Shown piece after piece: positions 1 through 7,516 of a DNA stretch of 64,000 bases. The first letter of the stretch is position 1; every line of letters begins with the position of its first letter. Under the pieces are notes generated by a model. That model worked only from the letters and a program-made list of their open reading frames with translations, had not been told where the DNA came from and ran no database searches. This DNA is from Emticicia sp. CRIBPO (GTDB taxonomy: Bacteria > Bacteroidota > Bacteroidia > Cytophagales > Spirosomataceae). The DNA lies in contig NZ_JAAAKV010000004.1 of NCBI RefSeq assembly GCF_009905725.1, forward strand, positions 434,001 to 498,000, in the 5' to 3' direction. Both the position numbers and the translations under genes were made by a program.

Positions 1-1198
1 CACTCAGGTTTTCAGACCCACCCTGGAAACTCAGCTGGTGGCTTTGCTGGAAGCCCTGACGCATCACGTAATCTTCCCAGCTCGTATTGCCCACGTTGGC
101 AGCATTATAAACAGGCACCTGGTCTACCACGGGATAACCGTAAAGGGCCATGTTGGCTTTTTCCTGGGCTGTAGCCGGACGGTATTTCGGGATCAGGTTT
201 TCTTTGTTATCCCATTCATATCCTTTCGAAACCTCAGCCCACTGATCGGTGCTGAAAATGGCTTTATCCTGTACCGGGTTAGGGAAGGGAGTCGTATAGT
301 TGGTCGGATTCCCATCCCCGCGGTAGCCGTCGCGTCTTAATTCGGCAAAGTCGGCACCGCTCAGCATTTCAAGTGGGGCCAGTGGGGCAGAAATACCCGC
401 AAAACCGTTATAAGTCACCTGCGTTTTACCTCTTTTGCCTTTTTTACTCGTCACGAGGATGACGCCGTTGGCACCACGTGAACCGTAAATAGCAGTTGCT
501 GAAGCATCCTTCAGGATTTCGATAGATTCGATATCATTCGGGTTGAAATCGTTAATTCCCGAGCCTGGGGCCAGTGGAATGCCGTCCAGTACAAACAGCG
601 GATCATTGGAAGCGTTCAATGAACGGTTACCACGGATCCTGATGGCCGGGGCAGCACCCGGTCTGGCGTTGGTCTGGGCAATGTCGACCCCCGCAGCCCT
701 TCCCTGCATCGCCTGTGAAAGGTTCTGCACCGGAACAGCTTCCAGTTGTTTGGAAGAAATAGAAGACAAAGACCCGGTTACGTCACTTTTTTTGACGGTA
801 CCGTATCCTACCACCACCACTTCCTGCAGAGCCTGGTCGTCAGACTCCAGGACTACGTCTATCACCGATTTTGAACCCACGGTTACTTCCTGGGTTTTAT
901 ATCCAACAAATGAAAAGACCAATACCGCACTCTTATCCGGTACGGAAATCTTATAAGAACCGTCATTACCGCTAACAGTACCCGCAGAGGTACCTTTAAG
1001 CACAATACTCACACCTGGTAATAAATCGCCCTCTGAACCTTTCACCGTACCGGTGACAGCAAGAGCGGCTACAGTAGAAATAGAAATTTCCGGGACAATT
1101 TTACCCCCGCCTGCGATGGCCGGAAACTGACCGAACGTAAGGGCCAGCAACCACAGGGGTATGATGGAGCCTTTAATTCTGAGTAATTTTTTTAACAT
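1..1198 (-). CDS. SusC/RagA-family TonB-linked outer membrane receptor, N-terminal part (cut by window start)
   Basis: This is the first 399 codons of a SusC-type receptor, which normally imports oligosaccharides through the outer membrane with TonB energy and a SusD partner. A hydrophobic signal sequence occupies about residues 1-29. It is followed by a carboxypeptidase-like CarbopepD_reg_2 domain (GTVKGSEGDLLPGVSIVLKG, FVGYKTQEV) at about 48-115, and then a linker with QEVVVVGYGT, the SusC-specific motif before the plug. The plug domain has VQNLSQAMQGRAAGVDI, IRIRGNRSLNASNDPLFVLDG and SIEILKDASATAIYGSRGANG. The barrel then begins (SHQLSFQGGSENLS). The ATG at 1198 directly precedes the signal peptide. 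The rest of the gene and any susD lie beyond position 1. The substrate is unknown; the pectin-type acetylesterase across the repeat region is only a hint. Confidence 0.95.
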   Translation of the reverse strand, partial: MLKKLLRIKGSIIPLWLLALTFGQFPAIAGGGKIVPEISISTVAALAVTGTVKGSEGDLLPGVSIVLKGTSAGTVSGNDGSYKISVPDKSAVLVFSFVGYKTQEVTVGSKSVIDVVLESDDQALQEVVVVGYGTVKKSDVTGSLSSISSKQLEAVPVQNLSQAMQGRAAGVDIAQTNARPGAAPAIRIRGNRSLNASNDPLFVLDGIPLAPGSGINDFNPNDIESIEILKDASATAIYGSRGANGVILVTSKKGKRGKTQVTYNGFAGISAPLAPLEMLSGADFAELRRDGYRGDGNPTNYTTPFPNPVQDKAIFSTDQWAEVSKGYEWDNKENLIPKYRPATAQEKANMALYGYPVVDQVPVYNAANVGNTSWEDYVMRQGFQQSHQLSFQGGSENLS

Positions 1199-1447
1199 AG
1201 GAATGTTCAAGTTTTAGATTAGATAGAATAAATAATTACAATTAATTATCCGAAAGTTTATATTTATCAATTCCGATAGCATCCTGCAGTCGCATGCAGG
1301 ACACTGCCTGTGAATAAAAAGCGAAATAAAAATGTTGATTACCGGCTCAGAACGCCATTTATGTTTTAAATTATTATTGAAAAGCAGGAGAGTGTTTCCG
1401 ACCCCTCCTGTCCCTCCAGGAATCCTGTCGATAAAATCGGGCACCCA

Positions 1448-1542
1448 GCTGTCCAGCGTCTCAGACGCCCCGGACGGTGTTACACGGTCTTCGACCGCAT
1501 CCTGTCCATCCTGAAATCCTGTCCATAAAAATATCAGCACCT
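1448..1542. repeat. Palindromic intergenic repeat, copy A
   Basis: First of three copies of an approximately 85-95 bp unit. The core contains nested palindromes: CGTCTCAGACG (an inverted repeat) lies inside GTCC...GGAC arms, and is followed by the hairpin CGGTCTTCGACCG. The tail carries the direct motif ATCCTGTCCATCCTGAAATC. The copy ends in an A-rich run and ATCAGCACC, a sequence seen again at the far end of the cluster (about 2048-2056). The unit has no convincing coding potential and lies upstream of the minus-strand susC gene. Confidence 0.85.
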
Positions 1543-1555
1543 TTGGCCTCGCGTT

Positions 1556-1807
1556 CAGTTTTTCTGGTCACTACTTCAATTTTTCTGGTCACTACTTCAG
1601 TTTTTCTGGTCACTACTTCAGTTTTTCTGGTCTCTACTTCAATCTTTCCGGTCACTACTTCAGTTTTTCTGGTCTCTACTTCAATCTTTCCGGTCACTAC
1701 TTCAATTTTTCTGGTCGCTACCTCAGTTTTTCTGGTCGCTACTTCAATCTTTCAGGTCTCTACTTCAATTATTCCGGTCGATATTTCAATTATTCAGGTC
1801 TCTGCTT
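1556..1807. repeat. 21-bp tandem repeat, 12 units
   Basis: Twelve head-to-tail copies of a 21-bp unit (consensus CARTYTTTCYGGTCNCTACT then T) fill this stretch without interruption. Units 1-9 are near-identical and units 10-12 are more diverged. Because 21 is a multiple of three and the unit lacks stops, both strands read open as heptapeptide repeats, for example FLVTTSV on plus and TRKTEVV on minus. No ribosome binding site, signal or domain supports translation. The array sits exactly between palindromic copies A and B, so the whole is one composite repeat cluster. Confidence 0.9.
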
Positions 1808-1910
1808 TCCGGTCCCGGCTGTCCAGCGTCTCAGACACCCCGGACGGCGTCACACGGTCTCCGACCGTATCCTGTCCATCCTGAAATCCTGTCAATAATG
1901 AAAACCGGTC
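1801..1910. repeat. Palindromic intergenic repeat, copy B (first of a 110-bp tandem pair)
   Basis: This copy begins TCTGCTTTCCGGTCCCGGCT and contains the same CGTCTCAGAC core as copy A, with one change (ACACC for ACGCC) that weakens the inner palindrome. It has the same CACACGGTCTCCGACCG hairpin and the same ATCCTGTCCATCCTGAAATC tail. The identical start reappears 110 bp further on, so copies B and C form a tandem duplication. Confidence 0.85.
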
Positions 1911-2020
1911 TCTGCTTTCCGGTCCCGGCTGTCCAGCGTCTCAGACGCCCCGGACGGTGTCACACGGTCTCCGACCGCATCCTGTCCCTCCTGAAATCCT
2001 GTCCATAAAAAAAATCCTGT
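1911..2020. repeat. Palindromic intergenic repeat, copy C (second of the 110-bp tandem pair)
   Basis: This copy is aligned with copy B over about 95 bp with only a few substitutions, and it restores the full CGTCTCAGACG palindrome. Differences from B include C for A at the palindrome flank and CCCTCC for CCATCC in the tail. It runs directly into a 35-bp direct repeat. Confidence 0.85.
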
Positions 2021-2048
2021 CCATCCTGAAATCCTGTCCATAAAAAAA
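1979..2048. repeat. 35-bp direct repeat (two copies of the ATCCTGTCC...CATAAAAAAA tail)
   Basis: Two adjacent 35-bp copies, 1979-2013 and 2014-2048, differ at one base (CCCTCC versus CCATCC). Each consists of ATCCTGTCCxTCCTGAAATC followed by CTGTCCATA and a run of seven A. This is the tail module of copies A-C duplicated on its own, so the cluster seems to grow by unequal exchange or slippage at several scales. Confidence 0.85.
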
Positions 2049-2126
2049 TCAGCACCCACCCCTCATTACAGGACACCCAAACCCACCGGAATTTTTAAAT
2101 TGCATAAAAATCAATCTTATTATTAC

Positions 2127-2903
2127 ATGAAAACCAAACTGTTGTTATTCTTCATCCCTCTTATTCTTGCTTTTGCCTTCACTTTAAAAGAAAGACCGGT
2201 ATTGTATATCATAGGCGATTCCACCGTCAAAACCGGGGCCGGGAAAGGTGAAAACGACATGTGGGGGTGGGGGAGCTATCTGCCTGATCATTTTGACACC
2301 ACCCGTATCCACATCGAAAACCACGCCATCGGAGGCCGCAGCAGCCGTACTTTCCTGACCGACGGCCGCTGGGACAAAATCCTGCCCCGTCTGAAAAAAG
2401 GAGATTTTGTGATCATGCAGTTCGGGCATAACGACGACTGGGCCATCAACGACACCCTCAGGGCCCGCGGAACCATTAAGGGAATCGGCGAAGAAAAAGA
2501 AGAAATCGACAATGTCATTACTAAAAAACATGAAGTGGTACACACATTCGGTTGGTACATGCGGAAATATGTGACCGAAACACAGCAGAAAGGAGCCACG
2601 GCCATTATCTGCTCGAGGGTGCCCGGCAATAGTTTTGAGAATGGTAAATTAAAAAGGAAACAAGACTATTATCCTTTATGGTCTGCCCAGGTGGCACATC
2701 AGACAGGGGCTTTTTTTATTGACCTGTTCGAACTTTCAGGAAAGGTTTATGAAGAAATGGGCACAGAAAAGGTGAAAGCAGAGTATTTTACCCCGAAAGA
2801 CAACACCCATACCAACGCTGCGGGAGCGAAACTTAACGCAGCCAAAGTAGTGGAAGGGCTGAAGAGTTTAAAGAAATGTAGGTTGACAGGATATCTTAAA
2901 TAA
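2127..2903 (+). CDS. Rhamnogalacturonan acetylesterase-like SGNH hydrolase
   Basis: A 258-residue secreted or membrane-anchored esterase expected to remove acetyl groups from pectin (rhamnogalacturonan) or related polysaccharides. A signal peptide spans about residues 1-20. The SGNH blocks are all visible: block I GDST with nucleophile Ser32, block II GGRSSRTF, block III FGHND, and block V DNTHTN with Asp225 and His228 completing the triad. This order and spacing match the CE12/YesT-RhgT group. The ATG at 2127 is preferred to an in-frame TTG at 2100 because it begins directly at the Lys-rich signal peptide. It is followed by a strong terminator. The neighbouring susC fragment suggests a glycan-use locus; the exact substrate is inferred. 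Confidence 0.85.
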   Translation: MKTKLLLFFIPLILAFAFTLKERPVLYIIGDSTVKTGAGKGENDMWGWGSYLPDHFDTTRIHIENHAIGGRSSRTFLTDGRWDKILPRLKKGDFVIMQFGHNDDWAINDTLRARGTIKGIGEEKEEIDNVITKKHEVVHTFGWYMRKYVTETQQKGATAIICSRVPGNSFENGKLKRKQDYYPLWSAQVAHQTGAFFIDLFELSGKVYEEMGTEKVKAEYFTPKDNTHTNAAGAKLNAAKVVEGLKSLKKCRLTGYLK

Positions 2904-2910
2904 GCGAAGT

Positions 2911-2943
2911 AAAAGGTCCCGGAGCTGAATTCCGGGACCTTTT
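2911..2943. terminator. Bidirectional rho-independent terminator
   Basis: A perfect 13-bp stem (AAAAGGTCCCGGA / TCCGGGACCTTTT) with a 7-nt loop, flanked by A and T runs on both sides. It lies between convergent genes and would serve both the esterase and the VOC gene. Confidence 0.9.
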
Positions 2944-2949
2944 ATGCTG

Positions 2950-3354
2950 TTAATCACAATTGATCATCCACCGGATGCCGAAACGGTCGGTGAAGTTACC
3001 ATGCCAGGCACCCCAGAATTGTTTGGTAAACGGCACGTGTATTTTGCCTCCCGCAGAGAGCTTCTCAAAAATCTCCGTGCCTTTTTCCGGGCTTTCAAGG
3101 TTGAGCGATAAAGCCACCCTGTTGGCTTGTTTTTCAGGATCCATATTCAGATTATCTGCCGCAAAGAATGCGTTGCCTGCAAAATCTCCGTGGGCATGCA
3201 TCACTTTTTGTTCCAGGCCCGGGGCTACTTCCATAAAACCGTTGTCATATCGCTGAGCTATCGAAAAATCTCCTCCCAGTACTTCCTTATAAACCGTGAG
3301 GGCCTCTTCACAACATTTGTCGAAAAAGAGGTAAGGTGTCATCGTTACTTTCAT
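2950..3354 (-). CDS. VOC-family PhnB-like protein (glyoxalase/bleomycin-resistance fold)
   Basis: A 134-residue cytoplasmic protein of the PhnB/YjdN branch of the vicinal-oxygen-chelate superfamily. Seen: MTPYLFFDKCCEEALTVYKE at the N-terminus (typical start of the beta-alpha-beta repeat), central KVMHAHGDF, then VALSLNLESPEKG and the terminal WGAWHGNFTDRFGIRW, all characteristic of the family. Function within this branch is usually unknown; homologues are often mislabelled as 3-demethylubiquinone methyltransferase. The gene is monocistronic, convergent with the esterase, and shares its terminator. Confidence 0.85.
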   Translation of the reverse strand: MKVTMTPYLFFDKCCEEALTVYKEVLGGDFSIAQRYDNGFMEVAPGLEQKVMHAHGDFAGNAFFAADNLNMDPEKQANRVALSLNLESPEKGTEIFEKLSAGGKIHVPFTKQFWGAWHGNFTDRFGIRWMINCD

Positions 3355-3578
3355 TTTGTTATACTTTTTGAGGTAAATCTACTGAAATATTCCCACCCGG
3401 TCAAAAAATATGCCCCGCCGCTGATAAGGCCTATTGCACCACTCTTCCCTTGAAAGCTTGTTATCAATTTCTGATTGTATTTATTTTGAAGACAGGACTT
3501 GATAATGAGATAACGTCAGTTTTATATTGAATAAAAAGACCCTTTTTCCTTTTTTCGTTCTCCTTTTTTCCGTCAAAT

Positions 3579-4142
3579 ATGAAAAAAATACCCTTTTATC
3601 TGGAAATCGCCGCCCGGTGGTATGTCTTTTTAATGATCAGTGTCTATGGCTGGGCAAAGTTGTTCGGTCATCAGTTTTACAGACGAGGTCATCTGCCTGA
3701 GGCGGTTAAACTCAAAACCCTCGAAAGTCTTTCCGGTTTTGACCTGGCCTGGGCTTTTTTCGGCTATTCTTATCCTTATATTTTGTTCATAGGCGTGTCG
3801 CAGGTGATCGGGGCTATTCTCCTGCTCTTTAACCGCACCAAGCTTTTAGGGGCTGCCATTCTTATCCCCATCCTGCTCAACATCATCGTTGTCGATATCT
3901 GTTTCAGTATCCACACCGGGGCCATGCTCAACGCCTGTTTCTTTTTACTGATGACCTTGCTCATGCTCTACCTGAATAAAGAAAGGGTAGTGGAAGTATT
4001 TAAATTGCTGACCATCCCCGGTGAAAGACTCCGCCTAAATTTTATGGAGGTATTAAAAACAGGTGGCCTGTTTCTGCTGATGATTGCTGTCGGGATGGGC
4101 TTTATTGAAGTGTTTTCCTATCTGATCGCCCTCATTCCATAA
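3579..4142 (+). CDS. Multi-pass membrane protein, DoxX-like
   Basis: A 187-residue integral membrane protein with about four or five hydrophobic segments: roughly residues 10-28, 60-80, 85-125 (two helices) and 155-180. The layout, with a short charged N-terminus and an ARWYVFLMISVYGWAKLFG first helix, resembles DoxX/SURF4-like proteins of Bacteroidota, but I see no diagnostic catalytic motif. It stands alone, with 166 bp to the next gene. The physiological role is unknown. Confidence 0.6.
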   Translation: MKKIPFYLEIAARWYVFLMISVYGWAKLFGHQFYRRGHLPEAVKLKTLESLSGFDLAWAFFGYSYPYILFIGVSQVIGAILLLFNRTKLLGAAILIPILLNIIVVDICFSIHTGAMLNACFFLLMTLLMLYLNKERVVEVFKLLTIPGERLRLNFMEVLKTGGLFLLMIAVGMGFIEVFSYLIALIP

Positions 4143-4200
4143 AGCAGGATGAAAACGCACTTACAGTCGGCAGCAGGATTTTTTCAAAATTCCTGACTGA

Positions 4201-4231
4201 TTTGAATAGTTGAAATTTAATTTCATATTTG
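4201..4231 (+). promoter_or_regulatory. Bacteroidota-type promoter upstream of the TIGR02117 gene
   Basis: TTTG at 4201-4204, 19 bp, then CATATTTG at 4224-4231, which matches TANNTTTG at 7 of 8 positions. The spacing is the preferred one for the Bacteroidota primary sigma factor. It lies 78 bp before the ATG at 4309. Confidence 0.5.
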
Positions 4232-4308
4232 CCCGGTCAAGTATAATGTACCTGGTAACAGAGCATTGAACGGGACAAAGATACATCCTTAACTCTTTAA
4301 AATTCTTA

Positions 4309-4989
4309 ATGAAAAAAATCCTCAGAATTACTTTGTACACCATACTCTCCCTGGTGCTTTTCGTTGTACTGTATTTATCTTCAGCATATGTACTATCCCG
4401 GATCGGTGTCGATGAAGAGGCCAATGCCCCTGATGAAGTGGAAATCTATCTGCTCACCAACGGTGTGCATTCCGACCTCGTGATGCCTGTCAGAAATGCC
4501 CAGATGGACTGGAGTAAGGTACTGCCGTTTCAGAATACAGTTTCAGGAGACACCACGCACCGCTTCGTTGCTTTCGGCTGGGGCGATAAGGGATTCTATC
4601 TCGACACTCCCACCTGGGCTGATCTGAAGTTCAGTACGGCCTTTAAAGCGGCTTTCAGCCTGAGTACTTCGGCTATTCATGCTACTTATTACAAATCTTT
4701 GACAGAAGGCGATGACTGTAAAAAGATCATCATCAGTAAGGAGCAGTATGCAAGACTGATCACTTATATAAACGACAGTTTTATCAGGGACACTTCCGGC
4801 CGCCCTGTTTTTATCAGAACCAATGCCGTTTACGGGAAAGACGATGCCTTTTATGATGCCAGGGGTAGTTACAGCCTGGTGCATACCTGCAACACCTGGG
4901 CCAACAACGGCCTGAAAACCTGCGGACAGAAGGCATGCTTATGGACTCCGTTTGACACAGGAATTTTTTATCAATATACCAAAAAATAG
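4309..4989 (+). CDS. TIGR02117 / DUF2459 family membrane-anchored protein
   Basis: A 226-residue protein with one N-terminal membrane segment (about 5-28) and a periplasmic domain. Seen: [18 protein letters not shown] near residue 45, [22 protein letters not shown] near 85, and a C-terminal [15 protein letters not shown] with the family's conserved Cys-Asn. These are the hallmarks of TIGR02117 (first noted in urease regions) and suggest a papain/NlpC-like Cys-His fold, though activity has not been shown as far as I know. The ATG of the next gene comes 2 bp after the stop, so the two are cotranscribed. Confidence 0.8.
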   Translation: MKKILRITLYTILSLVLFVVLYLSSAYVLSRIGVDEEANAPDEVEIYLLTNGVHSDLVMPVRNAQMDWSKVLPFQNTVSGDTTHRFVAFGWGDKGFYLDTPTWADLKFSTAFKAAFSLSTSAIHATYYKSLTEGDDCKKIIISKEQYARLITYINDSFIRDTSGRPVFIRTNAVYGKDDAFYDARGSYSLVHTCNTWANNGLKTCGQKACLWTPFDTGIFYQYTKK

Positions 4990-4991
4990 AA

Positions 4992-5399
4992 ATGATTATG
5001 AATCAAAAACCATCAGGTGCTTTTATTATCGCATCCTGGGTTGCTTTGGGTGCCGGTATGGCCGGTTATCTCATAGGGCTCTGGAAAGCTGAAATGCTGC
5101 TTAATGAAAAAGGCTATTATTTTACTTTACTGATGTTCGGGTTGTTTGCAGTAGTATCGGTACAAAAAAGTGTCCGCGACAGGCTGGAGGGAATTCCCGT
5201 GACGGATATTTATTATGGTCTGAGCTGGTTTGCTACGATTCTCGCCATTATTTTATTGGCAGCCGGCCTTTGGAACGCCACTTTCCTGCCCAGCGAAAAG
5301 GGATTCTATGCGTTTTCTTTTCTGCTGGGTCTTTTCGGGGCAATCGCCGTGCAGAAGAACACCAGGGATATGCAGAACTTCACAAAGAAAGAAAACTGA
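4992..5399 (+). CDS. YiaA/YiaB-family inner membrane protein
   Basis: A 135-residue protein made of two copies of the two-helix YiaA/B domain. Each copy has a WxxAxLxAGxxGxxIGLW-like helix, a loop containing NEKGYYF or SEKGFYA, and a second helix ending in [10 protein letters not shown] or [10 protein letters not shown]. Internal duplication is therefore directly visible (about residues 8-60 and 75-128). The role is unknown beyond association with the inner membrane. ATG codons at 4992 and 4998 are both possible. It follows the TIGR02117 gene by 2 bp. Confidence 0.8.
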   Translation: MIMNQKPSGAFIIASWVALGAGMAGYLIGLWKAEMLLNEKGYYFTLLMFGLFAVVSVQKSVRDRLEGIPVTDIYYGLSWFATILAIILLAAGLWNATFLPSEKGFYAFSFLLGLFGAIAVQKNTRDMQNFTKKEN

Positions 5400-5422
5400 T
5401 AAAGAGGACAGATCACCGGGAT

Positions 5423-6049
5423 TTACCCGGTGATCTTACTTAATAACTGGTCCACACGGCCGTCTGTAAATACCGCTTTCTGATGAATCGCCTTTTTGAG
5501 CAGGCTCAGGTACTGCTTCTTCGGGATTTCTATAGCACCGTATCGCTTTACATTGTCATTGATAAACTGGGTGTCCAGCAACTGGAAATGATTATCCTTC
5601 AGTTTCTGTATCAGGTAATGGAAGGCCACCTTTGACGCATTCGGAACTTTAAAGAACATAGACTCTCCGAAAAAAGCAGATCCGATGGTCACACCATACA
5701 GTCCGCCGGCCAGGCAGCCATCCTGGTAAGCTTCAACAGAATGGGCCAGTCCCATGTGGTGCAGGTCTGTGTACGCTTCAATTAATTCTTCGGAGATCCA
5801 GGTCTCGTCTTCCAGCGTCCTGGGCAGGGCACAATGACGCATGACACCTTCAAAATCTTCATCTATCCTGATTTCAAACTCGTTCCGGTTAAGCACCGGC
5901 CTCAGCGACTTCTGGGGTTTGTAAGTATCTATAGGAATGATGGCCCTGGGGTCAGGTGAATACCAGAATACACTGCCGTCCTGGTCGGCCATCGGGAATA
6001 TGCCACTTATATAGCCATAGATTAAATCATCTGCCGTGATTTTCGTCAT
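5423..6049 (-). CDS. aat: Leucyl/phenylalanyl-tRNA--protein transferase
   Basis: A 208-residue cytoplasmic enzyme that adds Leu or Phe to N-terminal Lys or Arg of proteins, marking them for ClpAP/ClpS degradation in the N-end rule pathway. Seen: YGYISGIFPMADQDGSVFWYSPDPRAIIP at the N-terminus, WISEELIEAYTDLHHMGLAHSVEAY in the middle, and GGLYGVTIGSAFFGESMF with LLDTQF near the C-terminus. All are signature blocks of the family and the length is normal. Its 3' end is convergent with the YiaA/B gene (23-bp gap). Confidence 0.95.
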   Translation of the reverse strand: MTKITADDLIYGYISGIFPMADQDGSVFWYSPDPRAIIPIDTYKPQKSLRPVLNRNEFEIRIDEDFEGVMRHCALPRTLEDETWISEELIEAYTDLHHMGLAHSVEAYQDGCLAGGLYGVTIGSAFFGESMFFKVPNASKVAFHYLIQKLKDNHFQLLDTQFINDNVKRYGAIEIPKKQYLSLLKKAIHQKAVFTDGRVDQLLSKITG

Positions 6050-6108
6050 CGCACGTTGTCTTATTATAACGATAATATTAATAAAAAAAACGAGGATTCC
6101 AAAAGAAA

Positions 6109-6648
6109 TCAGTCAATTATCCAAATATTGTCTTCGGCATTTTGCTGTTCTTTCCATTCTACGAGCACCCGCTGGGTTTCCAGGGTATTAACCCGTTTGC
6201 CCACATAATCAGGCTGGATAGGAAGGTCGCGGCTGTAGCTGCGGTCTATCAGGCACAGCAGCTCCACTTTTTTCGGACGGCCGAACGCCTGCATGGCATC
6301 TATGGCCGCCCTGACCATGCGGCCGGTGGCCAGCACGTCGTCAATCAGGATGACGTTCTTATCTTCTATAATAAAGGAGATCTGTGTGGTGTTGGGAGTA
6401 AGCAGGGTGCCTTTCCTTCTGAAGTCGTCCCTGTAGAAGGTCGCGTCAAGATATCCCGGTCTGATGTCTTTATTCAACTCTTCACTGAGGGCCTTGCAGA
6501 TTCTTTCGGCCAGAAAAATACCTCTGGGTTGCAGACCCAGAAAAACGACATCGTCCAGTAGCCCATGATTTTCAATGATTTGCTGGCAAAGTCGCTTAAG
6601 TGTAATATCCAGAAGAGGCTGGTTAAGTATTAATCTCTTTTTATTCAT
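6109..6648 (-). CDS. pyrR: PyrR-type phosphoribosyltransferase
   Basis: A 179-residue type I phosphoribosyltransferase related to PyrR (pyrimidine attenuation protein / uracil phosphoribosyltransferase). Seen: VVFLGLQPRGIFLAERI near residue 40, YRDDF, and the PRPP-binding loop NVILIDDVLATGRMVRAAID near 100-118. The C-terminal LIDRSYSRDLPIQPDYVGK is also typical of PyrR. The ATG at 6648 is preferred to a TTG at 6669, because a TATTTTTG promoter box on the minus strand (6667-6674) would put the transcription start downstream of that TTG. No pyrimidine gene lies next to it, so catalytic salvage or a general regulatory role is possible. It is divergent from pth. Confidence 0.85.
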   Translation of the reverse strand: MNKKRLILNQPLLDITLKRLCQQIIENHGLLDDVVFLGLQPRGIFLAERICKALSEELNKDIRPGYLDATFYRDDFRRKGTLLTPNTTQISFIIEDKNVILIDDVLATGRMVRAAIDAMQAFGRPKKVELLCLIDRSYSRDLPIQPDYVGKRVNTLETQRVLVEWKEQQNAEDNIWIID

Positions 6649-6713
6649 CCCTGTATTTATTGTCAGCAAAAATATTAGTTATTTTGTAAAAACACTAATT
6701 AAGGAATATTTAA

Positions 6714-7274
6714 ATGAAATATCTGATTGTAGGGTTGGGTAACATTGGCCCCAAGTACGCTTTCACACGTCACAACGCCGGATTTATGGTTCTCGACAGG
6801 CTTGCTGCCAGGGAGGGACTCACCTTTAAAATCGAAAAACTGGCCTCTGTAGCAGAATTTAAACATAAAGGCCGCTCGATTACACTGATCAAGCCCACCA
6901 CTTTTATGAACCTGAGCGGAAAGGCCCTGAATTACTGGATGCAGCAATTGCAGGTACCCATTGAAAATGTCATGGTGATCGTGGACGACCTGGCATTGCC
7001 TTTCGGAAAACTCAGGATCAAGCCGAAAGGATCGAGTGCGGGACACAACGGACTCAAGGATATTGAGGCTGTGCTCGGAAATAACCTCTATCCCCGTCTG
7101 AAATTCGGCATCGGAGACGATTTTCCGAAAGGCAGGCAGGTGGATTATGTATTGGATAACTTCAATGAGGATGAAATGGCGGGTTTGATTGACCGGCTGG
7201 ATAAGGCTATTGAGATGGTTTTGAGCTTTTGTACCATAGGAATTGAACGTACTATGAATTTTTTGAACGAATGA
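6714..7274 (+). CDS. pth: Peptidyl-tRNA hydrolase
   Basis: A 186-residue enzyme that releases tRNA from peptidyl-tRNAs that drop off the ribosome. Seen: the N-terminal VGLGNIGPKYAFTRHNAGF with the catalytic His in TRHNAGF, the TFMNLSG motif, VIVDDLALPFGKLRIKPKGS with the conserved Asp, and GHNGLKDIEAVLG. Length is standard. The 5' region is shared with pyrR; a weak TTATTTTG box lies at 6679-6686. It is followed by 240 bp of AT-rich DNA. Confidence 0.97.
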   Translation: MKYLIVGLGNIGPKYAFTRHNAGFMVLDRLAAREGLTFKIEKLASVAEFKHKGRSITLIKPTTFMNLSGKALNYWMQQLQVPIENVMVIVDDLALPFGKLRIKPKGSSAGHNGLKDIEAVLGNNLYPRLKFGIGDDFPKGRQVDYVLDNFNEDEMAGLIDRLDKAIEMVLSFCTIGIERTMNFLNE

Positions 7275-7396
7275 TTGTACTTTTCAAAGAATTTTACATT
7301 TTGCTAGAAATAAAAATATTATATATACTTTTTAAATTAACACAGAATATTATTCTTAAACTTTTCCTATATGTCTGACTTAGTCGCATGGTAAAT

Positions 7397-7431
7397 TTTG
7401 TTTTCTGTTATATTTTCGAAATATAATTTTG
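7397..7431 (+). promoter_or_regulatory. Promoter with operator-like palindrome for the small secreted protein gene
   Basis: TTTG at 7397-7400 and TAATTTTG at 7424-7431 form a Bacteroidota-type promoter with a rather long 23-bp spacer. The spacer holds a 17-bp palindrome TATATTT-TCG-AAATATA (7409-7425) that overlaps the first two bases of the -7 box, as an operator would. A second perfect palindrome, TGCAAATTTGCA (7473-7484), lies in the predicted 5' leader. Confidence 0.45.
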
Positions 7432-7516
7432 TTTTGTGTGCAGAAGAAAATTTGGTGGTTAAAAAAGTTTCCTGCAAATTTGCATCATCAAACAAGAAAA
7501 TAAAACAGACAAAACA

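Noticed and set aside
38-956. Plus-strand open frames opposite the susC gene (38-340 and 543-956)
   Set aside because: They are shadows of the long conserved susC frame on the minus strand.
1461-1884. Open frames on both strands through the 21-bp array (minus 1461-1697, plus 1477-1884)
   Set aside because: They are by-products of a stop-free 21-bp repeat; no ribosome binding site, signal or domain supports them, and their ends lie in palindromic repeats.
1448-2048. Possible CRISPR array
   Set aside because: Repeats are tandem with no unique spacers of regular length, unit sizes differ (21, 35 and about 110 bp), and no cas gene is near.
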